Made by a program: the position numbers and the translations under genes. Shown piece after piece: positions 25,476 to 35,556 of a stretch of DNA of 36,671 bases; the first letter of the stretch is position 1; the number at the start of each line of letters is the position of its first letter. The stretch comes from Pseudomonadota bacterium. GTDB lineage: Bacteria; Pseudomonadota; Alphaproteobacteria; Sphingomonadales; SMXR01. The notes beneath the pieces are model-generated. The model was not told the origin of the DNA, searched no databases, and saw nothing but the letters and a program-made list of their open reading frames with translations. The stretch spans positions 1 to 36,671 of the forward strand of contig JADFJJ010000009.1 of assembly GCA_022566215.1 (NCBI GenBank). The letters are read 5' to 3'.

Positions 25476-26696
25476 GTGGCGATCATCATAAAAAAATTCG
25501 GCGGAACCTCGCTCAGTGATCTTGACCACATCAAAAATGCCGCACTTCGAGTCAAGGAAGCGGTTGAGGCTGGCAGCCGTCCCGTGGTTGTAGTTTCCGC
25601 CATGGGCGGGGTTACCGGCCAGCTGCTGGGGAATCTGAAGCATCGGAACCTCGGCGCCGATCCAGCTGAAAGCGACGTGGTGCTCTCAGCCGGGGAACAG
25701 GTTTCGGCCGGAACCTTCGCCCTGGCCCTGAAGGGGATGGGTCTCAAGGCCCGCTCCTTTATGGGCTGGCAGGTGCCAATTATCACCAGTGACAAGGCCG
25801 GGGAAGCCCAGATCAGGGAAATCCCCCCGGAGGCCCTTAAGAAAAGCATCAAGTATGGAGAAATCCCCGTAATCGCGGGATTCCAGGGGGTAACCGAAGC
25901 CGGGCGCATCACCACCCTGGGGCGCGGCGGGTCCGATATTACGGCGGTGGCCCTGGCCGCTGCTCTTAAGGCGGAACGCTGCGATATCTACACCGACGTG
26001 CCGGGAATCTACACCACCGATCCCAATTTAGTCTCTACAGCATACAAACTTGATACTATAAGCTATCAGGAGGTGCTGGAGCTGGCCGCTGTCGGCGCCC
26101 GGGTCATGCACTCCCGCGCGGTGGCCATGGCGCTACGCTTTGGGGTTACAATTCAGGTTTTGACCAGCTATGAAAACAGGCCTGGGACATTGATTGTGAA
26201 AGAAAAAGACTTAACAGAGAGACGGATTATCAGCGGCATCGCCTGCTCGGATAACGAGGCCAAGATTTCGATCATCGGCATTCGCGATGAACCGGGCGCC
26301 GTGGCGGCCATCTTCAAGCCGTTGGCGGAGGCCGGAATCAGTGTCGATATGATTGTTCAGGACGTCTCCAAGGATGGCGGCCTGGCCGATGTTACGTTTA
26401 CCGTTGACAAAGACCTACTGGACCGGACCCTGAAGTTGATCAAGGGCTCAAGGGAAAAAACCGGGTTTAAAGACCTGATCTCGGACCGGAACGTCATAAA
26501 ACTGACGGTTGTCGGTCTTGGCATGGCCGGCCAGGCAGGGGTGGCGCAGACCATGTTTACCGCGCTCGGCGAAAAGGGCATCAATATCCAGGCGATCTCG
26601 GCAACCGATATAAAAATCAGCGTTCTGGTTCAGGAAAAACACCAGAAAGAAGCGCTGAAAAGCCTCCATGCCGCCTACGGGCTGGACAAAAGATAG
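25476..26696 (+). CDS. lysC: Aspartate kinase
   Basis: IIIKKFGGTSLSDLDHI, GRGGSDITAVALAAALKAERCDIYTDVPGIYTTDP; tandem ACT domains; GTG start. Confidence 0.96.
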   Translation: MAIIIKKFGGTSLSDLDHIKNAALRVKEAVEAGSRPVVVVSAMGGVTGQLLGNLKHRNLGADPAESDVVLSAGEQVSAGTFALALKGMGLKARSFMGWQVPIITSDKAGEAQIREIPPEALKKSIKYGEIPVIAGFQGVTEAGRITTLGRGGSDITAVALAAALKAERCDIYTDVPGIYTTDPNLVSTAYKLDTISYQEVLELAAVGARVMHSRAVAMALRFGVTIQVLTSYENRPGTLIVKEKDLTERRIISGIACSDNEAKISIIGIRDEPGAVAAIFKPLAEAGISVDMIVQDVSKDGGLADVTFTVDKDLLDRTLKLIKGSREKTGFKDLISDRNVIKLTVVGLGMAGQAGVAQTMFTALGEKGINIQAISATDIKISVLVQEKHQKEALKSLHAAYGLDKR

Positions 26697-26701
26697 AAAT
26701 T

Positions 26702-27736
26702 ATGAACCGGGAAGTCATAAACAATATTGGCTTAGAGCGGCTGGAGCGCCTGTGGGCGCGGGGCAAGGATTTGCTCGGTGTTGACTATGCCATTATGGGC
26801 GGAGCCATGACCTGGCTGTCAGACCGCTACCTGGTTTCCGCCATCTCCAACGCCGGCGGGTTTGGCGTGATTGCCTGCGGCAGCATGACGCCGGACCTGT
26901 TGGATGCGGAAATCAAGGCCACGTATCGGATGACCGATAAACCCTTCGGCGTCAATTTGATCACCTTGCACCCGATGCTGGATGAGCTGATTGAGGTCTG
27001 CCTGGGGAACAACAGCTCTCATGTGGTCCTGGCTGGCGGCCTGCCGCCCAGCGGTGCGATCCAGAAAATCAAGCACGGCGGCGCCCGGGTCATGTGTTTT
27101 GCCCCGGCGCTGTCGCTGGCTAAAAAGCTGATTAAATCCGGGGTTGATGCGCTGATTATCGAAGGAGCCGAAGCGGGCGGCCATATCGGCCCGGTTTCGA
27201 CCGCGGTCCTGGCCCAGGAAATCCTTCCCCATGTTTCGGAGATTCCGATTTTTATAGCTGGCGGCATCGGCCGCGGGGAAGCGATGGCGGGTTACCTGAA
27301 AATGGGCGCTTCGGGCTGCCAGCTGGGGACCCGGTTTGTGTGCGCAAGTGAATCGCGCGCCCATGAAAACTTCAAAAAGGCGTTTTACCGGGCCTCGGCC
27401 CGCGATGCGGTTCCCAGCATCCAGCTCGATCCCAGGTTTCCGGTCATCCCGGTCCGCGCCCTCAAGAACCGGGCGACCGAAAAGTTTCTCGAATGCCAGC
27501 GCCAGACCATTGCCCGCTTCCAGGCGGGGGAGTTAAACAAAAAGGAAGCCCAGCTGGAGATTGAACACTTCTGGGCCGGGGCGCTGCGCCGCGCCGTGGT
27601 CGACGGTGAGGTCGAAGAAGGCTCCCTGATGGCCGGCCAGAGTGTCGGCATGGTCAAGTTTGAACAGCCGGTCGCCGAGATTATGGCCGAACTGATCGAC
27701 CAGGCGGCGGCATTCCTGGAACACGCCTCCAACTGA
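26702..27736 (+). CDS. Nitronate monooxygenase / 2-nitropropane dioxygenase-like FMN protein
   Basis: AISNAGGFGVIACG, IIEGAEAGGHIGPV, IPIFIAGGIGRGEAMAGYLKMGASGCQLGTRF. Confidence 0.85.
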   Translation: MNREVINNIGLERLERLWARGKDLLGVDYAIMGGAMTWLSDRYLVSAISNAGGFGVIACGSMTPDLLDAEIKATYRMTDKPFGVNLITLHPMLDELIEVCLGNNSSHVVLAGGLPPSGAIQKIKHGGARVMCFAPALSLAKKLIKSGVDALIIEGAEAGGHIGPVSTAVLAQEILPHVSEIPIFIAGGIGRGEAMAGYLKMGASGCQLGTRFVCASESRAHENFKKAFYRASARDAVPSIQLDPRFPVIPVRALKNRATEKFLECQRQTIARFQAGELNKKEAQLEIEHFWAGALRRAVVDGEVEEGSLMAGQSVGMVKFEQPVAEIMAELIDQAAAFLEHASN

Positions 27737-27738
27737 CT

Positions 27739-30000
27739 ATGGACCCTGCAAGCAGATCGCGACGACTCCTGAAAAGCCTTCATAAAGTGATGGCCGGTAA
27801 AGGCACCGGCCAACAGCGCCTTAACAAGGTTGTGCAAAAAATCGCCGGCACCATGAAGGCTGAAGTTTGTTCGGTTTACCTGGTCAATCAGGATGGCACA
27901 CTGGAGCTGTTCGCAACCGAGGGCCTGAAACAGGAGGCGGTTCACATATCGAAATTAAAAATGGGCCAGGGCCTGGTCGGCCATGTGGCGCAAACCGGGT
28001 TGCCGCTGAACGTGGCCGAGGCTTCCCGGCACCCGAAATTCTTTTACCTGCCGGAAACCGGTGAAGAAATTTATCATTCTTTTACCGGGGTTCCCATTAT
28101 CCGCCACCTGAAAGTTACCGGCGTACTGGTGGTTCAAAACCGAAAGGCGGGAATTTTTACCACCGTTGATGTTGAAACCCTGCAGACGGTGGCGATGATC
28201 CTGGCGGAAATGCTGAGCGCCAGTAACCTTGGGGATATCCGGTCCCTGACCGGGCCGGAAGCCGGCGCTCCCGGGCAGGTGACCTTCGACGGCAAAAAAC
28301 TGACCGGTGGCCTGGGCGTCGGCAAGGCAGTTTTCCACGAACCCAAGGTCGAGCTTCAGGAACTGCTTACCGAGGATATCAAGGGCGAGAAAAGCCGCCT
28401 GGAAAAAGCCTTCCGCGCCATGCGAAAGCAATTGGACAGCCTGATGCAGGCCCCGGACCTGGCGCTGTTCGGCGACCACCGCGAGGTTCTGGAAGCTTAC
28501 AAGATGTTCACCTACGACCAGGGCTGGAAAAATCGCATTACCGAAGCGGTTGAAAGCGGGCTGACGGCTGAGGCCGCGGTGGAAAAAATCATGCAGGACA
28601 TGCGCACCCGTTTTGTTGAAATGAAGGACCCGTACCTCAAGGAGCGCCTTCACGATCTGGAGGATTTGTCCAATCGACTGATCCGCATCCTGATGGGTTA
28701 TGTGGGGGAAAAGGCCCATCACAAACTGACCGAGGATTCAATCCTGGTGGCCCGTTCGATGGGTCCGGCGGAACTTCTGGATTACGACCGCAAATACCTC
28801 AGGGGTATTGTTCTTGAGGAAGGATCCCCGACCGCCCATGTCACGGTGGTCGCTCGGGCGCTAGGGATTCCCATGCTGGGCCGAGTGCGCGGCGCACTGG
28901 AGACGATTGAGGAAGGCGATCGGGTAATTATTGATGCTGGGGCCTGCAAGATTTACATTCGCCCCACGGATGAGGTGAAACGGGCCTTTAATATCAGCCT
29001 CAGGGAACACCTGAAACTCAGGAAAATATACGAAGCTGAACGCAACAAACCGGCGATTACCAAGGACGGGGAAAAAATAACCCTGATGATGAACGCCGGA
29101 TTGCTGATGGACATGGACCACCTGGAGCGCACCGGGGCTGAGGGAATCGGGCTGTTCCGAACCGAATTTCAGTTTATGGTTTCGTCCACGCTGCCCCGGA
29201 TGTCGGTGCAAAAGGAATTGTACGCGAAAATCCTGAAAGCGGCGAAAAATCGCCCGGTGGTGTTCCGCACCCTGGACATCGGCGGTGATAAACAGGTGCC
29301 GTTCCTGCCCCACGAGGAAGAGGAAAATCCGGCTCTCGGCTACCGCGCTATCCGCTTGGCGCTCAGCCGGCCCGGGCTGTTGCGCTACCAGGTGCGCGCT
29401 CTTCTGGCGGCCAGCGCGGGCCGGGATTTGAACATCATGTTTCCGATGATTACCGAGGTATCGGAATTTACCGAAGCCAAGGCGCTGGTGCTGAGGGAAG
29501 TAGAATACCTTAACCGGACCGGCGCCAAAAAACCGAAAAAAATTGCCATCGGCTCGATGCTTGAAGTTCCTTCTCTGGCCTGGCAGCTGGACAGCCTGCT
29601 GGAGGAAGTGGACTTTTTGTCGATCGGCACCAATGACCTGATGCAGTTTTTCTTCGCCAGCGACCGTTCCAACCCGAAACTTTCCGACCGTTATGACCTG
29701 CTGAGCCCGGCGGCGCTTTCCTTTATCCGCTCAATCGTCACCGCGTGCCAGGACAAGGGCGTACCGGTGAACGTGTGCGGGGAAATGGGCGCCCGCTCGC
29801 TGGAGGCGCTGGCCCTGATAGGTCTGGGACTGAGGGCGCTTTCCATCTCACCTTCGGCGATCGGGCCGGTCAAGATGATGATCCGCCAGCTGAATTTGAA
29901 AGACTTCCAGGAGTGGTTCCTGCCCAAATTGTCCGAGCACTGCCACTCCTTGCGTGAAGCGCTCAAAGGGTATGCTCTCGACCACAATCTGCCGGTTTGA
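27739..30000 (+). CDS. ptsP: Phosphoenolpyruvate-protein phosphotransferase with N-terminal GAF domain (EI-Ntr)
   Basis: GAF-like N-terminus; GSPTAHVTVVARALGIPMLG; GIGLFRTEFQFM; RTLDIGGDKQVPFLP; IGTNDLMQFFFASDR. Confidence 0.95.
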   Translation: MDPASRSRRLLKSLHKVMAGKGTGQQRLNKVVQKIAGTMKAEVCSVYLVNQDGTLELFATEGLKQEAVHISKLKMGQGLVGHVAQTGLPLNVAEASRHPKFFYLPETGEEIYHSFTGVPIIRHLKVTGVLVVQNRKAGIFTTVDVETLQTVAMILAEMLSASNLGDIRSLTGPEAGAPGQVTFDGKKLTGGLGVGKAVFHEPKVELQELLTEDIKGEKSRLEKAFRAMRKQLDSLMQAPDLALFGDHREVLEAYKMFTYDQGWKNRITEAVESGLTAEAAVEKIMQDMRTRFVEMKDPYLKERLHDLEDLSNRLIRILMGYVGEKAHHKLTEDSILVARSMGPAELLDYDRKYLRGIVLEEGSPTAHVTVVARALGIPMLGRVRGALETIEEGDRVIIDAGACKIYIRPTDEVKRAFNISLREHLKLRKIYEAERNKPAITKDGEKITLMMNAGLLMDMDHLERTGAEGIGLFRTEFQFMVSSTLPRMSVQKELYAKILKAAKNRPVVFRTLDIGGDKQVPFLPHEEEENPALGYRAIRLALSRPGLLRYQVRALLAASAGRDLNIMFPMITEVSEFTEAKALVLREVEYLNRTGAKKPKKIAIGSMLEVPSLAWQLDSLLEEVDFLSIGTNDLMQFFFASDRSNPKLSDRYDLLSPAALSFIRSIVTACQDKGVPVNVCGEMGARSLEALALIGLGLRALSISPSAIGPVKMMIRQLNLKDFQEWFLPKLSEHCHSLREALKGYALDHNLPV

Positions 30001-30197
30001 TTCCGCCCTTTGCGCAATAAAATTTGTATTGACTTTTGCTATTGTTTTCAGTCACTTAAACGCTGGCAGCAGGGAACAGCAAAATTATAATAATCAGTCC
30101 GGCCGGTTAAGGTTCAGGGCGAAACGGGCTTCTTTGGGAAGAGGAGCCCGGTGGCTAGCAAAAGTGTAAAATTTTATACATTTAAGGGGTTCGGCTA

Positions 30198-31001
30198 ATG
30201 GCCGGAAATGAGCTTTATATCGGGTCGCGGCTTCAAACCGCCAGGCGCAAGCAAAAGATTAAAATCAACCGCGCCGTCGCCGACCTTTGCATCCCTAAAA
30301 AATATCTCTCCGCCTTTGAAAAGAACGACTTGTCCCAGTTTCCCGACAACGCTTACGCGGTTGGTTTTCTGAAAAATTATGCTGACTACCTGGGGCTCGA
30401 CCAGGGATCGCTGGTGAAAGAGTTGAAAAGCCACTTGCGCTTTGAGCCCCTGGATATCCGCACCTGCCGGCCGCTGGATCCGCCCGCCGGAAACTCCTGG
30501 CTGACCACGGCGGCGGTCCTTCTGTTGATTGGACTGGTGATATCCGGGGCCTATTTTGGCTGGACCTATTTCAAGGGGAATGATTATAAATTAACCCAAT
30601 CCGGGGAAATTCCGGCCCATCTGGCGGCCTTTTTGGTTGATCAAAACCCGGCTGGAACGCCTGTCCGGCCGCTATTGCTGCTGGCCGATGGCGGCGACCG
30701 TTATTTCCAGAGGCTGGGCTGGGCCGGGGGCAAGGTCCGCATTTTGGCCTTTGCCGATGTCCAGCTGGCCATTTCCGATGGCTCGGGCAAGGTTTTGCGC
30801 CAAGGTTTGATGTATTCCGGGGAAAGCATCGATTTGCCGCGCGGCGTGGATTTGCACGTTTCCGCGCCCGATTATTCGGCGCTCGGTTTTTACATTGGCG
30901 ACCGGCGGACCAAGCCCAAGCTTGTCAACCGTGACGGTATTTTGTTAGTCGCCCTCGATGCCCTGAAACCCGGGATAGACACCCCGACTCCCGCCAGTTA
31001 G
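30198..31001 (+). CDS. RodZ-like HTH transmembrane protein
   Basis: LYIGSRLQTARRKQKIKINRAVADLCIPKKYLSAFEKNDLSQFPDNAYAVGFLKNYADYLGLD; central TM; C-terminal beta domain. Confidence 0.82.
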   Translation: MAGNELYIGSRLQTARRKQKIKINRAVADLCIPKKYLSAFEKNDLSQFPDNAYAVGFLKNYADYLGLDQGSLVKELKSHLRFEPLDIRTCRPLDPPAGNSWLTTAAVLLLIGLVISGAYFGWTYFKGNDYKLTQSGEIPAHLAAFLVDQNPAGTPVRPLLLLADGGDRYFQRLGWAGGKVRILAFADVQLAISDGSGKVLRQGLMYSGESIDLPRGVDLHVSAPDYSALGFYIGDRRTKPKLVNRDGILLVALDALKPGIDTPTPAS

Positions 31002-31046
31002 AGTCTTTTCTTTTCAGCTGGATTTTATCTGAAAAGAAAAGACTCT
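31000..31046. repeat. Perfect 18-bp inverted repeat including the rodZ-like stop codon
   Basis: AGAGTCTTTTCTTTTCAG - ctggattttat - CTGAAAAGAAAAGACTCT. Confidence 0.9.
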
Positions 31047-31141
31047 GGGGATTCCTTTTGCTTTTTGGGCAGGTTATGCTTATTTTCACACCACATGCGC
31101 ACCGGCGCGCAAAAGACATTAACAATTGAGCAAGTTTATAC

Positions 31142-32272
31142 ATGAGCATTCGCCCCTACAGAGACATTCTTCGCCGCAAATCCCGCCAGATCATGGTTGG
31201 CGATGTCCCGGTCGGCGGGGATGCGCCGATTACAGTGCAAAGCATGACCAATACCCTGACCAGTGACGCCGGCGCGACCATTGGCCAAATCAGGGAACTG
31301 GAAGAAGCCGGCGCCGACATCGTCCGGGTTTCCTGCCCGGACCAGGCTTCGACCGCGGCGATGAAGGAAATTTGCCGCGCGGCACAAGTGCCGATCGTCG
31401 CCGACATCCATTTTCACTACAAACGCGCTCTGGAAGCGGCGGATGCCGGGGCGGCGTGCCTCAGGATCAATCCCGGCAATATCGGCTCGGTCGAGAGAAT
31501 CAAGGAAGTGGTGCGCGCCGCCAAAGCCAACGGTTGTTCAATGCGCATCGGCGTCAATGCCGGGTCGCTGGAGCGCGAGTTGCTGGAACGTTACGGCGAG
31601 CCGTGCCCCGAGGCGATGGTCGAAAGCGCCCTGGGTCACATCAAAATCCTCGAGGATAATGACTTTTTCGAGTTCAAGATCAGCTGCAAGGCCTCCGATG
31701 TTTTCCTGGCGGTGGCCGCCTACCAGGGGCTGGCCGAGGCCTGTGACTATCCCCTTCACCTCGGCATTACCGAGGCCGGGGCCCTAAGGGGCGGAACGGT
31801 TAAATCCTCGATCGGGATGGGAATGCTGCTGTGGTCCGGGATTGGCGATACCATCCGGGTTTCACTTTCCGCCGATCCGGTCGAGGAGATCAAGGCCGGG
31901 TTCGAGATTCTGAAATCGCTGGGCTTGCGCCACCGCGGGGTCCAGATTATATCCTGTCCCAGTTGCGCCCGCCAGGCCTTCCAGGTGATCAAGACGGTTG
32001 AGGTTCTGGAGCGGCGCCTGGCGCACATATCTACCCCGATGTCGCTCTCGATCATCGGCTGTGTCGTCAACGGTCCGGGCGAAGCCAGAGAGACCGACAT
32101 CGGGCTCACCGGCGGCGGCCAGGGCAACCACATGATCTATTTGAACGGGGTCAACGATCACAAGATTACCGACGACAAGCTGGTCGACCACATCGTCGAG
32201 CTGGTCGAGAAAAAAGCCGCCGAGATCGAGGCCGAAATGGCCAAAGCGGAAGCTGACCAGGCCGTGGCTTAA
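31142..32272 (+). CDS. ispG: 4-hydroxy-3-methylbut-2-en-1-yl diphosphate synthase
   Basis: [76 protein letters not shown]. Confidence 0.97.
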   Translation: MSIRPYRDILRRKSRQIMVGDVPVGGDAPITVQSMTNTLTSDAGATIGQIRELEEAGADIVRVSCPDQASTAAMKEICRAAQVPIVADIHFHYKRALEAADAGAACLRINPGNIGSVERIKEVVRAAKANGCSMRIGVNAGSLERELLERYGEPCPEAMVESALGHIKILEDNDFFEFKISCKASDVFLAVAAYQGLAEACDYPLHLGITEAGALRGGTVKSSIGMGMLLWSGIGDTIRVSLSADPVEEIKAGFEILKSLGLRHRGVQIISCPSCARQAFQVIKTVEVLERRLAHISTPMSLSIIGCVVNGPGEARETDIGLTGGGQGNHMIYLNGVNDHKITDDKLVDHIVELVEKKAAEIEAEMAKAEADQAVA

Positions 32273-32287
32273 AGGTAAAAGGAACAG

Positions 32288-33541
32288 TTGGTGTCAAAAT
32301 TACAGCCAGTCCGCGGCACCCAGGATTTTTGGGGGGAGGATGCCCGGCGTTTCTCGTTCGTTATCTCAACCTTCAATGCGCTCGCCAAGCGCTACGGATT
32401 TAAGGAAATCCAGACCCCGATATTCGAGTTTACAGAGGTTTTCAGGCGCCCGCTGGGCGATACCTCGGACGTGGTGACCAAGGAAATGTATACCTTTCTC
32501 GACCGCGGCGGTGAGGAGATTACCCTGCGCCCAGAGGTTACCGCCTCAATTGTCCGCGCCTATCTGTCGGGCGGCATGCAGCAAAAGGGCATCGTCAAAT
32601 TGTTTACCTCAGGCCCGATGTTTCGCTATGAGCGCCCGCAAAAGGGCCGTTTCCGGCAATTTCACCAACTGGATGTGGAAATTATCGGAGCCCCGGAGCC
32701 GGCTGCGGATGTCGAGATAATCGCGCTCGCCCGCCACCTGTTGGAAGCGCTTGGCATAGAAGGCGCCACCGCCCTTCACCTCAACACGCTCGGCGATACT
32801 GAAAGCCGGAACGCGTACCGCAAGACGCTGGTTATCTACCTCAAGGATCATGAAAGAAAACTTTCCAGGGAAAGCCGCGCGCGGCTGAAAAAAAACCCGC
32901 TTCGCATCCTCGACAGCAAAGATGCCGGCGACCAGGCGCTGCTGAAGAAAGCCCCGGGCATGAATGATTACCTGAATGTGGCATCATCGGACTTTTTCGC
33001 CGCGGTCAGGGACGGTCTCGATAATCTGGAGATCCCCTATACCGTAAACGACCGTTTGGTGCGCGGCCTCGATTATTATTGCCACACCGCCTTTGAGTTC
33101 ATTACCGATCAGCTGGGCGCCCAGGGAACCGTGATCGGCGGCGGGCGTTATGACGGCCTGGTTGAGATGATGGGCGGGCCCGAGACCCCCGGCACTGGCT
33201 GGGCGGCAGGGATTGAACGCCTCGCCATGCTTCTAAAAACCTTGCCTGAGGAAGAACGGCTGACCGTGTTTGTACCGATGACCGAAGCCGCCGGAAGACT
33301 GGCGGACCGGCTTTGTTATGCCCTTAGAAAGGAAGGCTTTGCCGCCGATATGGCCTACCGCGGAAACCTTAAAAAACGTTTGCAAAAGGCCGATAAAGCT
33401 AACGCCCGCTTTGCCGTTATTATCGGCGAGGATGAAATGGCCTCCGGCAAATTGACCGTGCGTGATCTGGATTCAGGCATCCAGGCCTTTATCAGGGCGG
33501 ACGACCTGGCCACTTTCCTGAAAAAACAGGCCGCTGATTAG
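32288..33541 (+). CDS. hisS: Histidyl-tRNA synthetase
   Basis: LQPVRGTQDFWGEDARRF, LRPEVTASIVRAYL, GPMFRYERPQKGRFRQFHQLDVEIIG, RGLDYYCHTAFEF; TTG/GTG start. Confidence 0.96.
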   Translation: MVSKLQPVRGTQDFWGEDARRFSFVISTFNALAKRYGFKEIQTPIFEFTEVFRRPLGDTSDVVTKEMYTFLDRGGEEITLRPEVTASIVRAYLSGGMQQKGIVKLFTSGPMFRYERPQKGRFRQFHQLDVEIIGAPEPAADVEIIALARHLLEALGIEGATALHLNTLGDTESRNAYRKTLVIYLKDHERKLSRESRARLKKNPLRILDSKDAGDQALLKKAPGMNDYLNVASSDFFAAVRDGLDNLEIPYTVNDRLVRGLDYYCHTAFEFITDQLGAQGTVIGGGRYDGLVEMMGGPETPGTGWAAGIERLAMLLKTLPEEERLTVFVPMTEAAGRLADRLCYALRKEGFAADMAYRGNLKKRLQKADKANARFAVIIGEDEMASGKLTVRDLDSGIQAFIRADDLATFLKKQAAD

Positions 33542-33601
33542 CGACCCTTCCTTTTGCCAAACGATTTCCTATTTAACCAAGTAACGAATTAAGGGAAGAC
33601 A

Positions 33602-34681
33602 ATGATTCCTGAACAAAAACTGAAACAACTGATAGACCGCTTTAAGGCCCTGGAGGGCCAGCTGGCGGACCCTGCCGCAATGGCCCGGGCGGAATTTGTC
33701 CGGGCGTCAAAGGAATATTCCGACCTCGGCCCGGTGGTGGAAAAGGCCCGCGAGGTCATAAAACTTAAGGCGGATCTGACCGGGATGGAAGAAATGCTTG
33801 CCGATGAGGCTTCTGACAAGGACATGAAAGAATTGGCCGTGGCCGAAATTGCAGAAGCCAAAGCACGTCTTGAAGTTCTTGATAAAGACCTTTCCATACT
33901 GCTGTTGCCCAAAGACGTGGCCGATGAAAAATCGGCGATCCTGGAAATCCGCGCCGGCACCGGCGGCAATGAAGCGGCGCTGTTCGCCGGCGATCTGCTG
34001 CGCATGTACCAGCGTTATGCCGAAACCCAGAGCTGGAAGTTTGAGATAATCAGCGCCTCGGCTGGGGAAGTGGGCGGGTTCAAGGAGGTGATTATCGCGG
34101 TCGGCGGCAAGGGCGTGTTCGCCAAGCTGAAATACGAATCGGGCGTCCACCGTGTGCAGCGCGTGCCGGAAACCGAATCGGGCGGGCGCATCCACACCTC
34201 GGCGGCCACCGTGGCGGTGCTTCCGGAGGCTGAGGAGATCGATGTCGAGATCAATGAGGCTGATCTCAGGATCGATATTTTTCGCGCCAGCGGGCCCGGC
34301 GGCCAGTCGGTCAACACCACCGATTCGGCGGTCCGGATCACCCATATCCCTTCAGGCCTTGTGGTCCAGCAGCAGGATGAGAAATCCCAGCACAAAAACA
34401 AGGCCAAGGCGATGAAGGTTTTGCGCTCCAGGCTTTATGATCTGGAACGTCAAAAGGCCGACGCGGCGCGCTCGGAAGTCCGGCGTGGTCAGATCGGCAC
34501 CGGGGACCGCTCAGAGCGCATCCGCACTTACAATTATCCCGAACGCCGGGTCACCGATCATCGCATCAACCTGACCCTCCACAAGCTGGACCAGATCATG
34601 GAAGGCGGCGCCCTGGAAAGTGTTATCCAGCCCTTGATCCAGGAACATCAGGCGCGGCAGCTGGCGGCCCTGGAAGACTGA
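33602..34681 (+). CDS. prfA: Peptide chain release factor 1
   Basis: [59 protein letters not shown]. Confidence 0.98.
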   Translation: MIPEQKLKQLIDRFKALEGQLADPAAMARAEFVRASKEYSDLGPVVEKAREVIKLKADLTGMEEMLADEASDKDMKELAVAEIAEAKARLEVLDKDLSILLLPKDVADEKSAILEIRAGTGGNEAALFAGDLLRMYQRYAETQSWKFEIISASAGEVGGFKEVIIAVGGKGVFAKLKYESGVHRVQRVPETESGGRIHTSAATVAVLPEAEEIDVEINEADLRIDIFRASGPGGQSVNTTDSAVRITHIPSGLVVQQQDEKSQHKNKAKAMKVLRSRLYDLERQKADAARSEVRRGQIGTGDRSERIRTYNYPERRVTDHRINLTLHKLDQIMEGGALESVIQPLIQEHQARQLAALED

Positions 34682-34683
34682 CT

Positions 34684-35556
34684 ATGCTCGTGAAAGACGC
34701 GCTCAGGGAAGCGGCCCGGAAACTGACAGCGGCGGAGGCCGCAACACCCCTGCTCGATGCTGAAATTCTGGCGGCTTTTACGCTTGGGATAGAGCGCGGT
34801 GATGTTCTCTTGAAATGGGACGAAGCCTTTGCCCCGGATGACCTGAAACATTTCAACGCCCTGGTCAAAAGAAGGGCTCTCAGTGAGCCGGTGGCCCGCA
34901 TCACCGGTGTTCAGGAATTTTGGAGCCTGCCCTTCAAGGTCACCCCCGACACCCTGATCCCGCGCCCCGACAGTGAAACGCTGGTGGCGGCGGTGCTGGA
35001 AAGAACCGGGAAAACCTCACCGGTCCGCATCCTTGATCTGGGCACCGGGACCGGATGTCTGCTGCTGGCTCTTTTGTCCGAGCTGCCGTCGGCTGCAGGC
35101 GTTGGCGTGGATATTTCGAAAAGGACACTTGAATGTGCGTTTGAGAACGCCAAAAACCTGAACCTTTCAGGGCGCGCGCGCTTTACCGTCTTTGACTGGA
35201 TGAACGATATTCCTTTAAATGAAGGCCTTTTTGATATTGTCATCAGCAATCCCCCCTATATCCCGGCCGGTGAGATCGCCGGGCTGGAATTGGAAGTGGC
35301 GAAGTTTGCTCCCAGGGCGGCGCTCGACGGCGGGCCAGACGGCTTGGACCATTACCGCCGCATCATCGCGAAAGCGCCAGGGTTTTTTGGCGGCAAAGGC
35401 GGACAGATTTACCTTGAAATTGGTAATGGCCAAGCTGGCGAGGTTAAAACCTTGCTCAAGGAAGCGGGTTTTATAACCCTTGAAGCCTATCACGACCTGG
35501 CTGGAAAAACGCGGGTCGTGGCTGCGCAATTTTCAGTCCAGACTCTTATTGACTGA
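34684..35556 (+). CDS. prmC: Release factor glutamine methyltransferase
   Basis: IPRPDSETLV, ILDLGTGTGCLLLALL, FDIVISNPPYIP. Confidence 0.97.
   Translation: MLVKDALREAARKLTAAEAATPLLDAEILAAFTLGIERGDVLLKWDEAFAPDDLKHFNALVKRRALSEPVARITGVQEFWSLPFKVTPDTLIPRPDSETLVAAVLERTGKTSPVRILDLGTGTGCLLLALLSELPSAAGVGVDISKRTLECAFENAKNLNLSGRARFTVFDWMNDIPLNEGLFDIVISNPPYIPAGEIAGLELEVAKFAPRAALDGGPDGLDHYRRIIAKAPGFFGGKGGQIYLEIGNGQAGEVKTLLKEAGFITLEAYHDLAGKTRVVAAQFSVQTLID

Noticed and set aside
27955-28722. 255-aa minus-strand ORF
   Set aside because: Antisense to ptsP; shadow ORF.
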